In this document: positions 42,409 to 50,954 of the stretch, in pieces
Numbering within the stretch: position 1 is the first letter of the stretch
Layout of the letters: the number at the start of each line of letters is the position of its first letter
NCBI GenBank assembly: GCA_009911035.1
Contig: QXWO01000027.1
Coordinates: 1-64,000, forward strand
From: Lachnospiraceae bacterium
GTDB lineage: Bacteria; Bacillota; Clostridia; Lachnospirales; Lachnospiraceae
Reading direction: 5' to 3'
Length of the DNA: 64,000 nt
Translations under genes and position numbers: made by a program
The notes under the pieces: generated by a model
Seen by the model: the letters and a program-made list of their open reading frames with translations, nothing else
The model's database searches: none
Told to the model about the DNA's origin: nothing

Positions 42409-42434
42409 GAGCTGGCCCGGCCAGCTCATTTTTT
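42409..42434 (+). terminator. Terminator of the HPr-like gene
   Basis: GAGCTGGC and GCCAGCTC form a stem of seven to eight base pairs, followed by ATTTTTTG. It lies ten bases after the stop codon. Confidence 0.8.
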
Positions 42435-42496
42435 GTCCCGCCAAACATGGCCGCGTTTGTTACAATAAGCTGGTTCGCGAAGCGCAACAGCGTTTG

Positions 42497-43681
42497 TTAT
42501 TCCCATTTTGCAATGATCAGTTCGTCTGTATCAAGGGCAGTCTGCACAAGTTCATCTATCTTTTCTCCCAGATTCTGTTCATGTCGTTTGATGACATTCA
42601 AATTTGGCTTCGTCACGGGATGCTTTGCCACAAAGATAGTACAGCAGTCCTCAAAAGGCTGGATGGAAGTCTCATAAGTCCCGATCTTCTCCGAAACTTC
42701 CACGATTTCCATCTTATCAAACCCTATCAGCGGCCGGAAAACCGGAAGGGAACACACTTCATTGGTAACCGCCAGAGACTGAACCGTCTGGGAAGCCACC
42801 TGGCCGATACTTTCCCCTGTAATAAGACCGAGACAGCCATTCTTTTCTGCTATCATCTCCGCTATCTTCATCATATATCTGCGCATGATAATCGTCAGCT
42901 CCTCATGGGGACATTTCTCATATATATAAAGCTGGATATCTGTAAAATTGATGACATGGAGATAAACCGGGCCAGCATATCGGGATACCAGTCTTGCCAG
43001 ATCTACCACCTTTTGTTTCGCCCTGTCGCTTGTGTAGGGAGGCGCATGGAAATATACCGCATCAATTTTAACTCCCCGCTTGGCAATCATGTAGCCGGCT
43101 ACCGGAGAGTCAATCCCCCCCGACAAAAGGAGCATGGCCTTTCCGTTGCTGCCCACAGGCATGCCTCCGGGGCCAGGAATCTCAATGGAATAAATATATA
43201 TCTTTTCACGGATCTCCACATGAAGCATCACATCGGGCTCGTGCACGTCCACCTTCATCTCCGGAAATGCCTCCAGCACCGCACCGCCCAATTCCCTGTT
43301 CAGTTCCATGGAATCCATGGGGTAATTTTTTCTTGCCCTTCTTGCATGTACTTTAAAAGTAATATTTTTATCCTTATACACCTCATCCACATACGCCGTC
43401 AAGGTCCGGGCCAGATTCTCATACCCTTCGTCTTCCACATGGATGACCGGACAAATTCCGGAAACACCGAATACTGTCTTTAAGCTGTCCACCGTCTCAT
43501 CATAGTCAAAGTCAGACAGCGCATGTATGTAGATACGTCCGTCCGTACGGGTAACCTTAAACTCCCCTTCACAACGTTTCAGTGCATACTTTACCTGCTG
43601 TGCCAGCGCTTCTTCAAATAAATACTTATTCTTCCCTTTTACGCCGATTTCCGCGTACTTAATCAAAAATGCAGTAAACAT
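42497..43681 (-). CDS. thiI: tRNA 4-thiouridine synthase ThiI
   Basis: A 394-residue enzyme: N-terminal ferredoxin-like and THUMP domains (about residues 1-165), then a PP-loop ATPase domain with SGGIDSPVAGYMIAKRG (about residue 185). The E. coli C-terminal rhodanese domain is absent, as in most Firmicutes. It makes 4-thiouridine at position 8 of tRNA with sulfur from a cysteine desulfurase, whose gene lies directly upstream. The 60-base gap contains a GC-rich hairpin (about 43709-43732). Confidence 0.95.
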   Translation of the reverse strand: MFTAFLIKYAEIGVKGKNKYLFEEALAQQVKYALKRCEGEFKVTRTDGRIYIHALSDFDYDETVDSLKTVFGVSGICPVIHVEDEGYENLARTLTAYVDEVYKDKNITFKVHARRARKNYPMDSMELNRELGGAVLEAFPEMKVDVHEPDVMLHVEIREKIYIYSIEIPGPGGMPVGSNGKAMLLLSGGIDSPVAGYMIAKRGVKIDAVYFHAPPYTSDRAKQKVVDLARLVSRYAGPVYLHVINFTDIQLYIYEKCPHEELTIIMRRYMMKIAEMIAEKNGCLGLITGESIGQVASQTVQSLAVTNEVCSLPVFRPLIGFDKMEIVEVSEKIGTYETSIQPFEDCCTIFVAKHPVTKPNLNVIKRHEQNLGEKIDELVQTALDTDELIIAKWE

Positions 43682-43741
43682 ATTCCCTCTTTTCTATGCC
43701 TTTCTTAAAGGCGGCACCCCTTCGGAGCCGCCCGTTTAATT

Positions 43742-44914
43742 TTATCGTCTGCGCGAACCCCGTTCGCCTGTATATTTTCTAAGCATGGGAATTATATCAT
43801 ACATTGTCTGCAAAGTATAGTTTATTTCTTCCATTGTCGTAAAAACCGAAAAGCTGAAACGTATGGTAGAGCCAAGCAAATCCTCTTCTATCCCCATAGC
43901 CCGCAGCGTGGCCGACGGCTGGGGTTTACGCGCGGAACATGCGCTTCCTGCCGAAACATAAATCTCTTTATCTTCCAGCGCGTGGAGAAGCACTTCGCTG
44001 CGGACGCCCCGGATGGAGACGCTTACTACATGAGGCGCCCCGGTTTCGTCACAGTGTCCGTTTACCACAACATCATCTATTTTCTGCACTCCTTGCACGA
44101 AAGCCTTTTTCAGGCAATATAGCTTATTCACCTCTGCATCCAGATTTCCATAGACGATTTCAACTGCCTTTGCCAGTCCGGCTATGGCAGGGACATTTTC
44201 CGTGCCGGAACGGATGCCGCTCTGCTGGCCTCCGCCAAAAACAATCGGCTTGATCTTTACTTTTTCATCTACATACAAAAAGCCGCTTCCTTTAGGTCCA
44301 TGGATTTTGTGCCCGCTCACAGACAAAAGGTCTATCTTCATTTTTTTGGGATAAATTCTGCACTTCCCATAGCCCTGGACTGCATCCACATGAAACAGTA
44401 TTTTAGGGTTCATTCCCTTTATCAGCGCACCGGCCTCTCCCACGGGCTGCATGGAGCCTACCTCATTGTTGGTGTGCATAATGGAAACCAGGATGGTTTC
44501 CCCTGTAATGGCCCGCTGTAAATCTTCCAGGCGGATGCATCCCTTCTTATCTACCGGAAGGTACGTTACCCTGAACCCTTCTTCCTCCAGGTGCTGCATG
44601 GTCTTTAAAACAGCCGGATGCTCAATCTGGGTGGTAATCAGGTGCCGGCCGCTCCGGCAGTTAGCATGGGCACATCCAATCAGTGCCAGATTGTCCGCCT
44701 CTGTTCCTCCTGACGTAAAAAAAATCTCTTTTTCATTTACCTTTAAGTTTCTGGCAATTACATCCTTCGCATAACGGATATACTTCTCTGCCTGAACGCC
44801 TTTTCTATGGAGACTTGAGGGATTTCCGTAGTCTTCACACATAATCTGGGTCATCAGTGCAGCTACCTCGTCAAAACATCTGGTGGTTGCCGAATTATCT
44901 AAATATACCTCCAT
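43742..44914 (-). CDS. Cysteine desulfurase (NifS/IscS family)
   Basis: A 390-residue PLP enzyme. The N-terminus VYLDNSATTRCFDEV and the PLP lysine in SVSGHKIHGPKGSGFLY are standard, and the sulfur-carrying cysteine is in VSAGSACSARKPQPSATL. It provides sulfur for thiI and possibly other thiolation or Fe-S reactions. The gene order desulfurase-thiI is widespread in Firmicutes (NifZ-ThiI pairs), which supports a specific tRNA role. Confidence 0.94.
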   Translation of the reverse strand: MEVYLDNSATTRCFDEVAALMTQIMCEDYGNPSSLHRKGVQAEKYIRYAKDVIARNLKVNEKEIFFTSGGTEADNLALIGCAHANCRSGRHLITTQIEHPAVLKTMQHLEEEGFRVTYLPVDKKGCIRLEDLQRAITGETILVSIMHTNNEVGSMQPVGEAGALIKGMNPKILFHVDAVQGYGKCRIYPKKMKIDLLSVSGHKIHGPKGSGFLYVDEKVKIKPIVFGGGQQSGIRSGTENVPAIAGLAKAVEIVYGNLDAEVNKLYCLKKAFVQGVQKIDDVVVNGHCDETGAPHVVSVSIRGVRSEVLLHALEDKEIYVSAGSACSARKPQPSATLRAMGIEEDLLGSTIRFSFSVFTTMEEINYTLQTMYDIIPMLRKYTGERGSRRR

Positions 44915-45014
44915 AATATCACTGGCCTTTCTATAATAGAGTATTTTGTAACTATATAGTCCGGAGCTTTGCCCCTTGCTGCAAAATCCCTTTTATCCTG
45001 CTATTACTATATGA

Positions 45015-45755
45015 TTAATTTTCCAAATGGTACATTATGATAGAAAGAACCGTCATGCCCGCTGTCTCTGTACGCAGGATCCGCTTACCCAGCGTTACCG
45101 GATTTATGCCCGCACAAACCGCCTGCTGGATTTCTTCCCCGGAAAAGCCGCCCTCCGGCCCAATAAAAACTGCGATATCTTCTCCCGGCCTTAAGCTGTT
45201 TATGAGTTCTTTTGTCCTGTCCATTCCCTGGGCAAGCTCATAGGGAATCATTCTGACAGACGCACATCCGCTGTGTGCAACTGCTTCCTGAAAGCTCATG
45301 ACCTCTTTTACACGGGGTATGATTCCCCTCCTGCTCTGTTTAGCTGCGGCCTCGGCTATTCCCTGCCACCTTGCAGTTTTGGCTGCCGCCTTTTTTCCGT
45401 CCAGCTTTACGACCGCCCGTTTACAGGCGACCGGTATGATTTCATATACCCCAAGCTCTACCGCTTTCTGGATGATCAGCTCCATCTTGTCCCCTTTTGG
45501 AAGCCCCTGGAAAAGATAGACTTTAGAGGGCAGTTCCATGCCGTCCTCCTTTATGAACCGCAGCTCACAAAGGATCCTGTCCTCCTGCAATGCTTCTATT
45601 CCACAACGATACTCCTTTCCGTCCGCTCCGTTGCTCACGGAAATTTCATCTCCCGGTTTCATGCGGAGTACGTTTTTAATATGGTTGACATCCCTGCCTG
45701 TAATTTCAATCCGGTTCCCCTGAATCTGGTCCGGCTCCACAAAAAACTGGTACAT
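45015..45755 (-). CDS. rsmE: 16S rRNA m3U1498 methyltransferase RsmE
   Basis: A 246-residue SPOUT methyltransferase with an N-terminal PUA-like domain (MYQFFVEPDQIQGNRIEITG, DVNHIKNVLRMKPGDEI) and the knotted domain with FIGPEGGFSGEEIQ and LGKRILRTETAGMTVLSII. It methylates U1498 in 16S rRNA. It follows prmA by 17 bases, a common pairing. Confidence 0.95.
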   Translation of the reverse strand: MYQFFVEPDQIQGNRIEITGRDVNHIKNVLRMKPGDEISVSNGADGKEYRCGIEALQEDRILCELRFIKEDGMELPSKVYLFQGLPKGDKMELIIQKAVELGVYEIIPVACKRAVVKLDGKKAAAKTARWQGIAEAAAKQSRRGIIPRVKEVMSFQEAVAHSGCASVRMIPYELAQGMDRTKELINSLRPGEDIAVFIGPEGGFSGEEIQQAVCAGINPVTLGKRILRTETAGMTVLSIIMYHLEN

Positions 45756-45772
45756 AATCCACCTCTTAGCCT

Positions 45773-46762
45773 TTACATGGGTTTACGCGCAACTATTCCC
45801 ACCCATTCTCCCTGATAATTTACCTCAAGCACTTCAAGCCCTGCTGCCTCTACCGCCTGGGTCACAGTCTGCTCCTTATCGTCTATAATACCGGACATAA
45901 TATAAATGCCGCCTTTTTTCAACTGATGTACGATCACAGGCGTGAGGGGAACCAAAACCTCTGCAAGAATATTTGCCGTCACTATATCATAGCATTCATA
46001 GCCCACCTGATCCTGGATTTCCTTTTCTATAATGATATTACCGATTATCAGTTTAAAGTCATCCTCCGGTATACCGTTGGCTTCCTTGTTTTCCCTGACT
46101 GCCTCTATGGCACAGGGGTCTAAATCTGTGCCCACCGCCGCTTTTGCGCCGAACATAAGGGAAAGGATCGCGAGGATACCGCTTCCGGTGCCCACATCCA
46201 GCAGGTTTGCCCGGGGTGTGATAAATTTTCTCAGTGCCCGGATGCAAAGCTGGGTGGTATCATGCATACCCGTCCCGAAAGCTGTGCCCGGATCAATATG
46301 GAGCACCAGCTTGTCCTTATCCTGGGGTCCTATTTCCTCCCAGGAAGGAATCACCAGCACATCATCTATCGTAAACTGATGGAAATACTGCTTCCAATTG
46401 TTTATCCAGTCAATATCCTCGGTTTCCCCAACCGTAACCGCACCTTCCCCAATATCCATAAAGCTCCGAAGCGCTTCCAGTTCCGCCTCAATATTTTTTA
46501 AAATACCTTCCGAAGTGTTTTCTTCCCCGTTTAAAACCAGGCCCCCATCTTCTTTTTCTTCCACAAAAAAGCTAAGATAGGCAATCCCGTCATCTTCCGG
46601 TCCATCAGGAAGAATGTCCACGAACATCTCCTCCTTTTCAAAGGCTGTTAATGGAACCTTGTCCTCGATCTGCGCCCCTTCCAGACCAATGTCATACAAA
46701 GCGCTAATAATAATATCCTCTGCTTCTGTAATCGTTTTTATTCTGAATTTTACCCACTTCAT
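45773..46762 (-). CDS. prmA: Ribosomal protein L11 methyltransferase PrmA
   Basis: A 329-residue methyltransferase with an N-terminal L11-recognition domain of alternating strands and helices, then a SAM domain with LLDVGTGSGILAILSLMFGA and GTDLDPCAIEAVREN, and the catalytic-loop motif NILAEVLVPL. It methylates ribosomal protein L11. First gene of a two-gene unit with rsmE. Confidence 0.94.
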   Translation of the reverse strand: MKWVKFRIKTITEAEDIIISALYDIGLEGAQIEDKVPLTAFEKEEMFVDILPDGPEDDGIAYLSFFVEEKEDGGLVLNGEENTSEGILKNIEAELEALRSFMDIGEGAVTVGETEDIDWINNWKQYFHQFTIDDVLVIPSWEEIGPQDKDKLVLHIDPGTAFGTGMHDTTQLCIRALRKFITPRANLLDVGTGSGILAILSLMFGAKAAVGTDLDPCAIEAVRENKEANGIPEDDFKLIIGNIIIEKEIQDQVGYECYDIVTANILAEVLVPLTPVIVHQLKKGGIYIMSGIIDDKEQTVTQAVEAAGLEVLEVNYQGEWVGIVARKPM

Positions 46763-46904
46763 GCGATATTCCCTTTCTGAAACAATGATGTAATATTAAT
46801 CTATTCTGGAATGTTGACCATAGAGTTATTACCTATTATGATTGATAATAGCGGCAGACATAGTCTTACTGCCATATTTTAGCAAAAGAAAGGATATATT
46901 TCAA

Positions 46905-47762
46905 ATGATACAGGATATTTCCCCTAAAATTTATCACAATGAATTTAAAGACGCCAGACCGGCAGACCATGATTTTATACTGGTTTTTCATAAAAATACC
47001 GTGCTTGTCAGATACCAGGATGGAAAACTGCGGTATCCGGTCCTTACAGAATTGAAGGCATACAGCCTTACCTACCATTATTTATTTTCCATAGACAATT
47101 ACAAATATTTTCTGGCATGTTTCCCCTGCGTCCCTGCCGGGAATGCAGGCGAGAATCCCCCGGCTGTAACTCTCCCCGGCTATACATACGAAGATGTGCG
47201 TATTTTCAGGACAGCCGATTCCCGGCATACTGCTTTTGCAGGAATCACTGCCCACCATCTTTTCGGGTGGTATCAGTCTAACCGGTTCTGTGGACGCTGC
47301 GGACGGGAAATGACTGCTGACCACAGGGAACGGATGCTTTTCTGCCCCGGCTGCCGCAATATGGTTTACCCCAGGATTTCCCCCGCCGTTATCGTAGGAA
47401 TCGTAAACGGGGATAAAATTCTTATGAGCAAATATGCTGGACGTCCCTACACCAATTACGCCCTTATTGCCGGATTTACCGAAATCGGGGAAAGTGCGGA
47501 ACAGACTGTCCAAAGGGAAGTCATGGAAGAAGTGGGATTAAAGGTAAAGAATATCCGTTATTATAAAAGCCAGCCATGGGCCTTTTCGGGGAGTCTTCTG
47601 ATGGGATTTTTCTGTGACCTTGACGGCTCCGACGAGATCACGCTGGATGCGGATGAATTATCGGAAGCCGCCTGGTTTCACAGGGATGAAATCAATCTGG
47701 AAGACGATCATATCAGCCTTACCAGAGAAATGATCATTAAATTTAAAGAAGGGGTCTGGTGA
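46905..47762 (+). CDS. nudC: NAD(+) diphosphatase / decapping Nudix enzyme
   Basis: A 285-residue protein with the NudC layout: N-terminal region, a zinc ribbon with CGRCG and CPGC (CxxC-x-CxxC) and a Nudix domain with the box GFTEIGESAEQTVQREVMEEVG. The NudC signature SQPWAFSGSLLMGF follows. It cleaves NAD(H) and can remove NAD caps from RNA. ATG 46905 was chosen over a TTG at 46842; GAAAGGA lies about 12 bases before it, which is a little far. It converges with the next gene, the two stops being two bases apart. Confidence 0.9.
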   Translation: MIQDISPKIYHNEFKDARPADHDFILVFHKNTVLVRYQDGKLRYPVLTELKAYSLTYHYLFSIDNYKYFLACFPCVPAGNAGENPPAVTLPGYTYEDVRIFRTADSRHTAFAGITAHHLFGWYQSNRFCGRCGREMTADHRERMLFCPGCRNMVYPRISPAVIVGIVNGDKILMSKYAGRPYTNYALIAGFTEIGESAEQTVQREVMEEVGLKVKNIRYYKSQPWAFSGSLLMGFFCDLDGSDEITLDADELSEAAWFHRDEINLEDDHISLTREMIIKFKEGVW

Positions 47763-47764
47763 TT

Positions 47765-49195
47765 TTATAAATCATAGTACATTTTGAACTCTGACGGGGT
47801 GGGAATCTGTTCCATCTGTTTCAGTTCCCTGCGTTTGCGTGCTGTCCACACGTCAATCAGTCTCTGGGGGAACACACCGCCTTTTGTCAGATAATCATGG
47901 TCTGCTTCCAGCGCATCAAGGGCTTCGCCTAATGATTTGGGCAGTCCCTTGATCTTCTTTTGCTCTTCTTCGGACAGCGTATAGAGATTAAAGTCATAAG
48001 GCCCCCAGCCATTTTCCGCAGGGTCGATCTGATGCTCAATACCGTCCAGCCCGGCCATCAGGATTGCCGCATACGCATAATATGGATTGGCAGTTGCATC
48101 CGGGTTTCGCAGTTCAAACCTCTTTGTATCCGGGGACTTTGCATAAGCAGGGATACGGATCACTGCACTGCGGTTGGAGGTTGCATAGCCCACCGTAACC
48201 GGCGCCTCAAATCCCGGCACAAGACGTTTGAAGGAATTAGTGGAAGGATTGGTAAAAGCACACAGGGAACCGATATGTTTCAGTAGACCGCCGATAAAAT
48301 AATGGGCTGTCCGGCTTAATCCAGAGTAACCGTTCTCATCATAGAATAAAGGCTGTCCGTCCTTGAACAGAAGCATATGCACGTGCATGCCGCTTCCTGC
48401 CTCCCGATAAATGGGTTTAGGGAGGAAGGTCGCTGTCTTTCCCTCTTTGGCCGCCATATTCTTGATAATGTACTTGGTAATCATGGTATTGTCAGCCATA
48501 TCCGGCATGTCAGCCAGCTCAACTTCTATTTCCATCTGTCCTGGGCCGCCTACTTCGTGATGGTGGTATTTTACTTTAATACCCCAGTCTTCCATCATCA
48601 TGCACATCCGGCTCCGCAGGTCATATCCCACATCCTGGGGTGCTGCCACATGGTAACCGCCCTTATGGGACACTTCATAACCATTGTTCCCCGCAGTTTC
48701 CAGCGAGCAGTTCCACTCTGCCTGTCTTGTGTCGATCCGGTATCCGCACTGTTTCGGCGACACTTCATAGCGCGCATTGTCAAACAGATAAAATTCAAAC
48801 TCCGGTCCGATGACCATACGGTCTGCAATGCCGCTTTCTTTCATATACTCCACAGCCCGCAGGCTTACATTCTTGGGATACTGGTCAAAAGGCTTATTTT
48901 CCCCCTTCCCGATGGTACACACATTGCCGCACATGGTCAGTGTGGGCACCTCCGCAAAAGGATCCACATAAGCAGTATCCGGATCTGGCAAAAATACCAT
49001 ATCGCTTTTCTCAATGGGAGCATAGCCGTAATTAGAACCGTCAAAACCAATTCCATAGGTAAAAGTATTCTCTCCGAAACGTTCCACCGGAATCGTAATG
49101 TGCCGCCAGCGGCCGTCAATGTCCGTCATCTTGAAATCAATCATGCGAATCTGTTTTTCTTCGCACAGCTTCTGGATCTCTTTGATTTTACTCAT
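47765..49195 (-). CDS. glnA: Glutamine synthetase type I
   Basis: A 476-residue class I enzyme. Motifs: FDGSNYGYAPIEKSDMVFLPD near the N-terminus, VIGPEFEFYLFD, metal-site EVGGPGQMEIEVEL, KPIYREAGSGMHVHMLL (ammonia and ATP site) and NRSAVIRIPAYAKSPDTKRFELR (glutamate site). It lacks the NLYDLPP tyrosine context of adenylylated enzymes, reading NLYTLSEEEQ instead. AGGGAAAAG precedes the ATG. With glnN in the same window the organism has at least two synthetases from different classes. Confidence 0.94.
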   Translation of the reverse strand: MSKIKEIQKLCEEKQIRMIDFKMTDIDGRWRHITIPVERFGENTFTYGIGFDGSNYGYAPIEKSDMVFLPDPDTAYVDPFAEVPTLTMCGNVCTIGKGENKPFDQYPKNVSLRAVEYMKESGIADRMVIGPEFEFYLFDNARYEVSPKQCGYRIDTRQAEWNCSLETAGNNGYEVSHKGGYHVAAPQDVGYDLRSRMCMMMEDWGIKVKYHHHEVGGPGQMEIEVELADMPDMADNTMITKYIIKNMAAKEGKTATFLPKPIYREAGSGMHVHMLLFKDGQPLFYDENGYSGLSRTAHYFIGGLLKHIGSLCAFTNPSTNSFKRLVPGFEAPVTVGYATSNRSAVIRIPAYAKSPDTKRFELRNPDATANPYYAYAAILMAGLDGIEHQIDPAENGWGPYDFNLYTLSEEEQKKIKGLPKSLGEALDALEADHDYLTKGGVFPQRLIDVWTARKRRELKQMEQIPTPSEFKMYYDL

Positions 49196-49419
49196 AATCT
49201 TTTCCCTTTCCCCGCATTATACAGCGCCCTGTTGTCCCTTGTTTCAACAAAGCAAATGCCGTTGTAGATATTTTCCGCTTTCTTGCATAGCTGCAATTAT
49301 TTAAATTATATCACACCACAGCAGTACGCCGCAATCCGCTAAAAAGATTATCAAGTAAATAGGTATGTCTTTGTTACTGTTTTCGCAAGCCATTTGCTGT
49401 ACAGCCCGGCAGAAGACCG

Positions 49420-50904
49420 CTATATCAGGTCATATTTTACAACATCCATATCCACATCCCCGTCCCCAAAGAAGGAAATGCCGTCCGCCTCCTGCTCTGT
49501 ATACATGGTTGCCGTCAGGACATGTTCCCCATCGTTAACAAATACCTCCACACTGAACCTGTCTAAAATAATACGCATTTTTATCCTTCCGCCGGTGCTG
49601 TTTACCAGACAGCGTCTCTGATGGATAATTGCCCTCCGGGAACCAGAAAATTTCCTGTCCACCTTAAGGATGGACTCTCTGGGACGGAAGCTTAAGGATG
49701 TCTGGTACTGCTCATTCTGTGCAAAACGGACTGCAAATTTCTGGTAAAGATTTTCTTCATCCCCCGGCCTCAATGCCAGTTCCATGTCCACCCGTCTCCC
49801 TTTCACCCCATCCAGACTGATGGTTCCCGAGAAGGAAATATTCCTATGCTCTGTTTTATTACTGCGCATCCTGTCCAGCTCTCTTATGGGCCATTGATAT
49901 AGTCTTCCATTCTTCACAGACAATTCCCGGGGAATGCTCATCTGCCCAAACCATGGTTCTTCCGGCGACCTTAAGTTACAGGCATCCCAGTTCTGCATCC
50001 AGCCAATCATGATCCTGCGTCCGTCCGGGGACAGCACTGTCTGGGGCGCATAAAAGTCAATGCCATAATCAACTGCCTGATCTTTCTTTTCCTTAAAAGT
50101 ATAGGTTTCCCTGTCATAATCCCCTATCAGGCACAGAGTTCCGTTTCCGTTATGATACTCAAAGCCTTTAGGCAGCATATCCTGCGGGCTGGTGAGCAAT
50201 ACCCATGTTCCGTCCAGTTCAAAGAAATCCGGGCACTCCCACATCTTTCCAAAACGGTTATGATTTGCCGCCAGTATGCTTTTAAATTCCCACTTAAAAC
50301 CGTCTTTACTCATATAAAGAAGAATCTGGCCGCTTCCATCTGCCGGACGGTTTCCTGCCACGCAGTAATAGGTGCCGTCCTTTTCCTGCCACATCTTCGG
50401 ATCCCGGAAGTCATACCTGCTGGCGCCTTTGGGCAGATCTCTCCAGTCAAGCACCGGGTTCATCCCGTATTTTTCATAATCCACCCCATCGCCTACGGCA
50501 AGGCACTGGGTCTGTACATCGCAGAACACATCATCTGCCTGATGCTCTTTCACCACGCCGGTATACATAAGCAGGTGTCTGCCGTCAGGAAGCACCACCG
50601 CGCTTCCCGAAAAACACCCGTCTTTGTCATATTTCTCATCCGGGGCAAGCGCCGCCGGAAGGTATTCCCAATGCAGGAGGTCTTTGCTGACCGCATGACC
50701 CCAATGCATGCTTCCCCATTTTGATTCGTATGGATAATACTGATAGAACAAATGGTATTCTCCTCTATAATAAGAAAAACCATTAGGGTCATTCAGCCAG
50801 CCTGTACGCACAGACAAATGGAAGTCCGGGCGTTCTTCCTTTTTAATCATTTTTTCAGCCGTTTCCTCATATTTTCGCGCTTCACGCAATGTCTGACTCG
50901 TCAT
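49420..50904 (-). CDS. GH32 beta-fructosidase / sucrose-6-phosphate hydrolase
   Basis: A 494-residue cytoplasmic enzyme (no signal peptide) with the five-bladed propeller motifs: nucleophile in TGWLNDPNGFSYYRGEYHLFYQYYP, FRDPKMW, acid/base glutamate in MWECPDFFEL, and a C-terminal beta-sandwich with SVEVFVNDGEHVLTATMY. It cleaves beta-fructosyl bonds in sucrose, sucrose 6-phosphate or small fructans. It is the last gene of an operon with an LplABC-type importer and no phosphotransferase gene, so unphosphorylated fructosides are the likelier substrates. Confidence 0.92.
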   Translation of the reverse strand: MTSQTLREARKYEETAEKMIKKEERPDFHLSVRTGWLNDPNGFSYYRGEYHLFYQYYPYESKWGSMHWGHAVSKDLLHWEYLPAALAPDEKYDKDGCFSGSAVVLPDGRHLLMYTGVVKEHQADDVFCDVQTQCLAVGDGVDYEKYGMNPVLDWRDLPKGASRYDFRDPKMWQEKDGTYYCVAGNRPADGSGQILLYMSKDGFKWEFKSILAANHNRFGKMWECPDFFELDGTWVLLTSPQDMLPKGFEYHNGNGTLCLIGDYDRETYTFKEKKDQAVDYGIDFYAPQTVLSPDGRRIMIGWMQNWDACNLRSPEEPWFGQMSIPRELSVKNGRLYQWPIRELDRMRSNKTEHRNISFSGTISLDGVKGRRVDMELALRPGDEENLYQKFAVRFAQNEQYQTSLSFRPRESILKVDRKFSGSRRAIIHQRRCLVNSTGGRIKMRIILDRFSVEVFVNDGEHVLTATMYTEQEADGISFFGDGDVDMDVVKYDLI

Positions 50905-50954
50905 AATCCAATCTCCTGTATCATAATTTTTATGTTTTTAACTGTTTGCCTGCA

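Noticed and set aside
42398-43483. A 361-codon open frame on the plus strand
   Set aside because: It is antisense to thiI, reads as His/Cys/Arg-rich nonsense and has no family motif; thiI itself is clear.
48377-49267. A 296-codon open frame on the plus strand
   Set aside because: It lies antisense to glnA, whose motifs are unmistakable, and its protein has no recognisable pattern.
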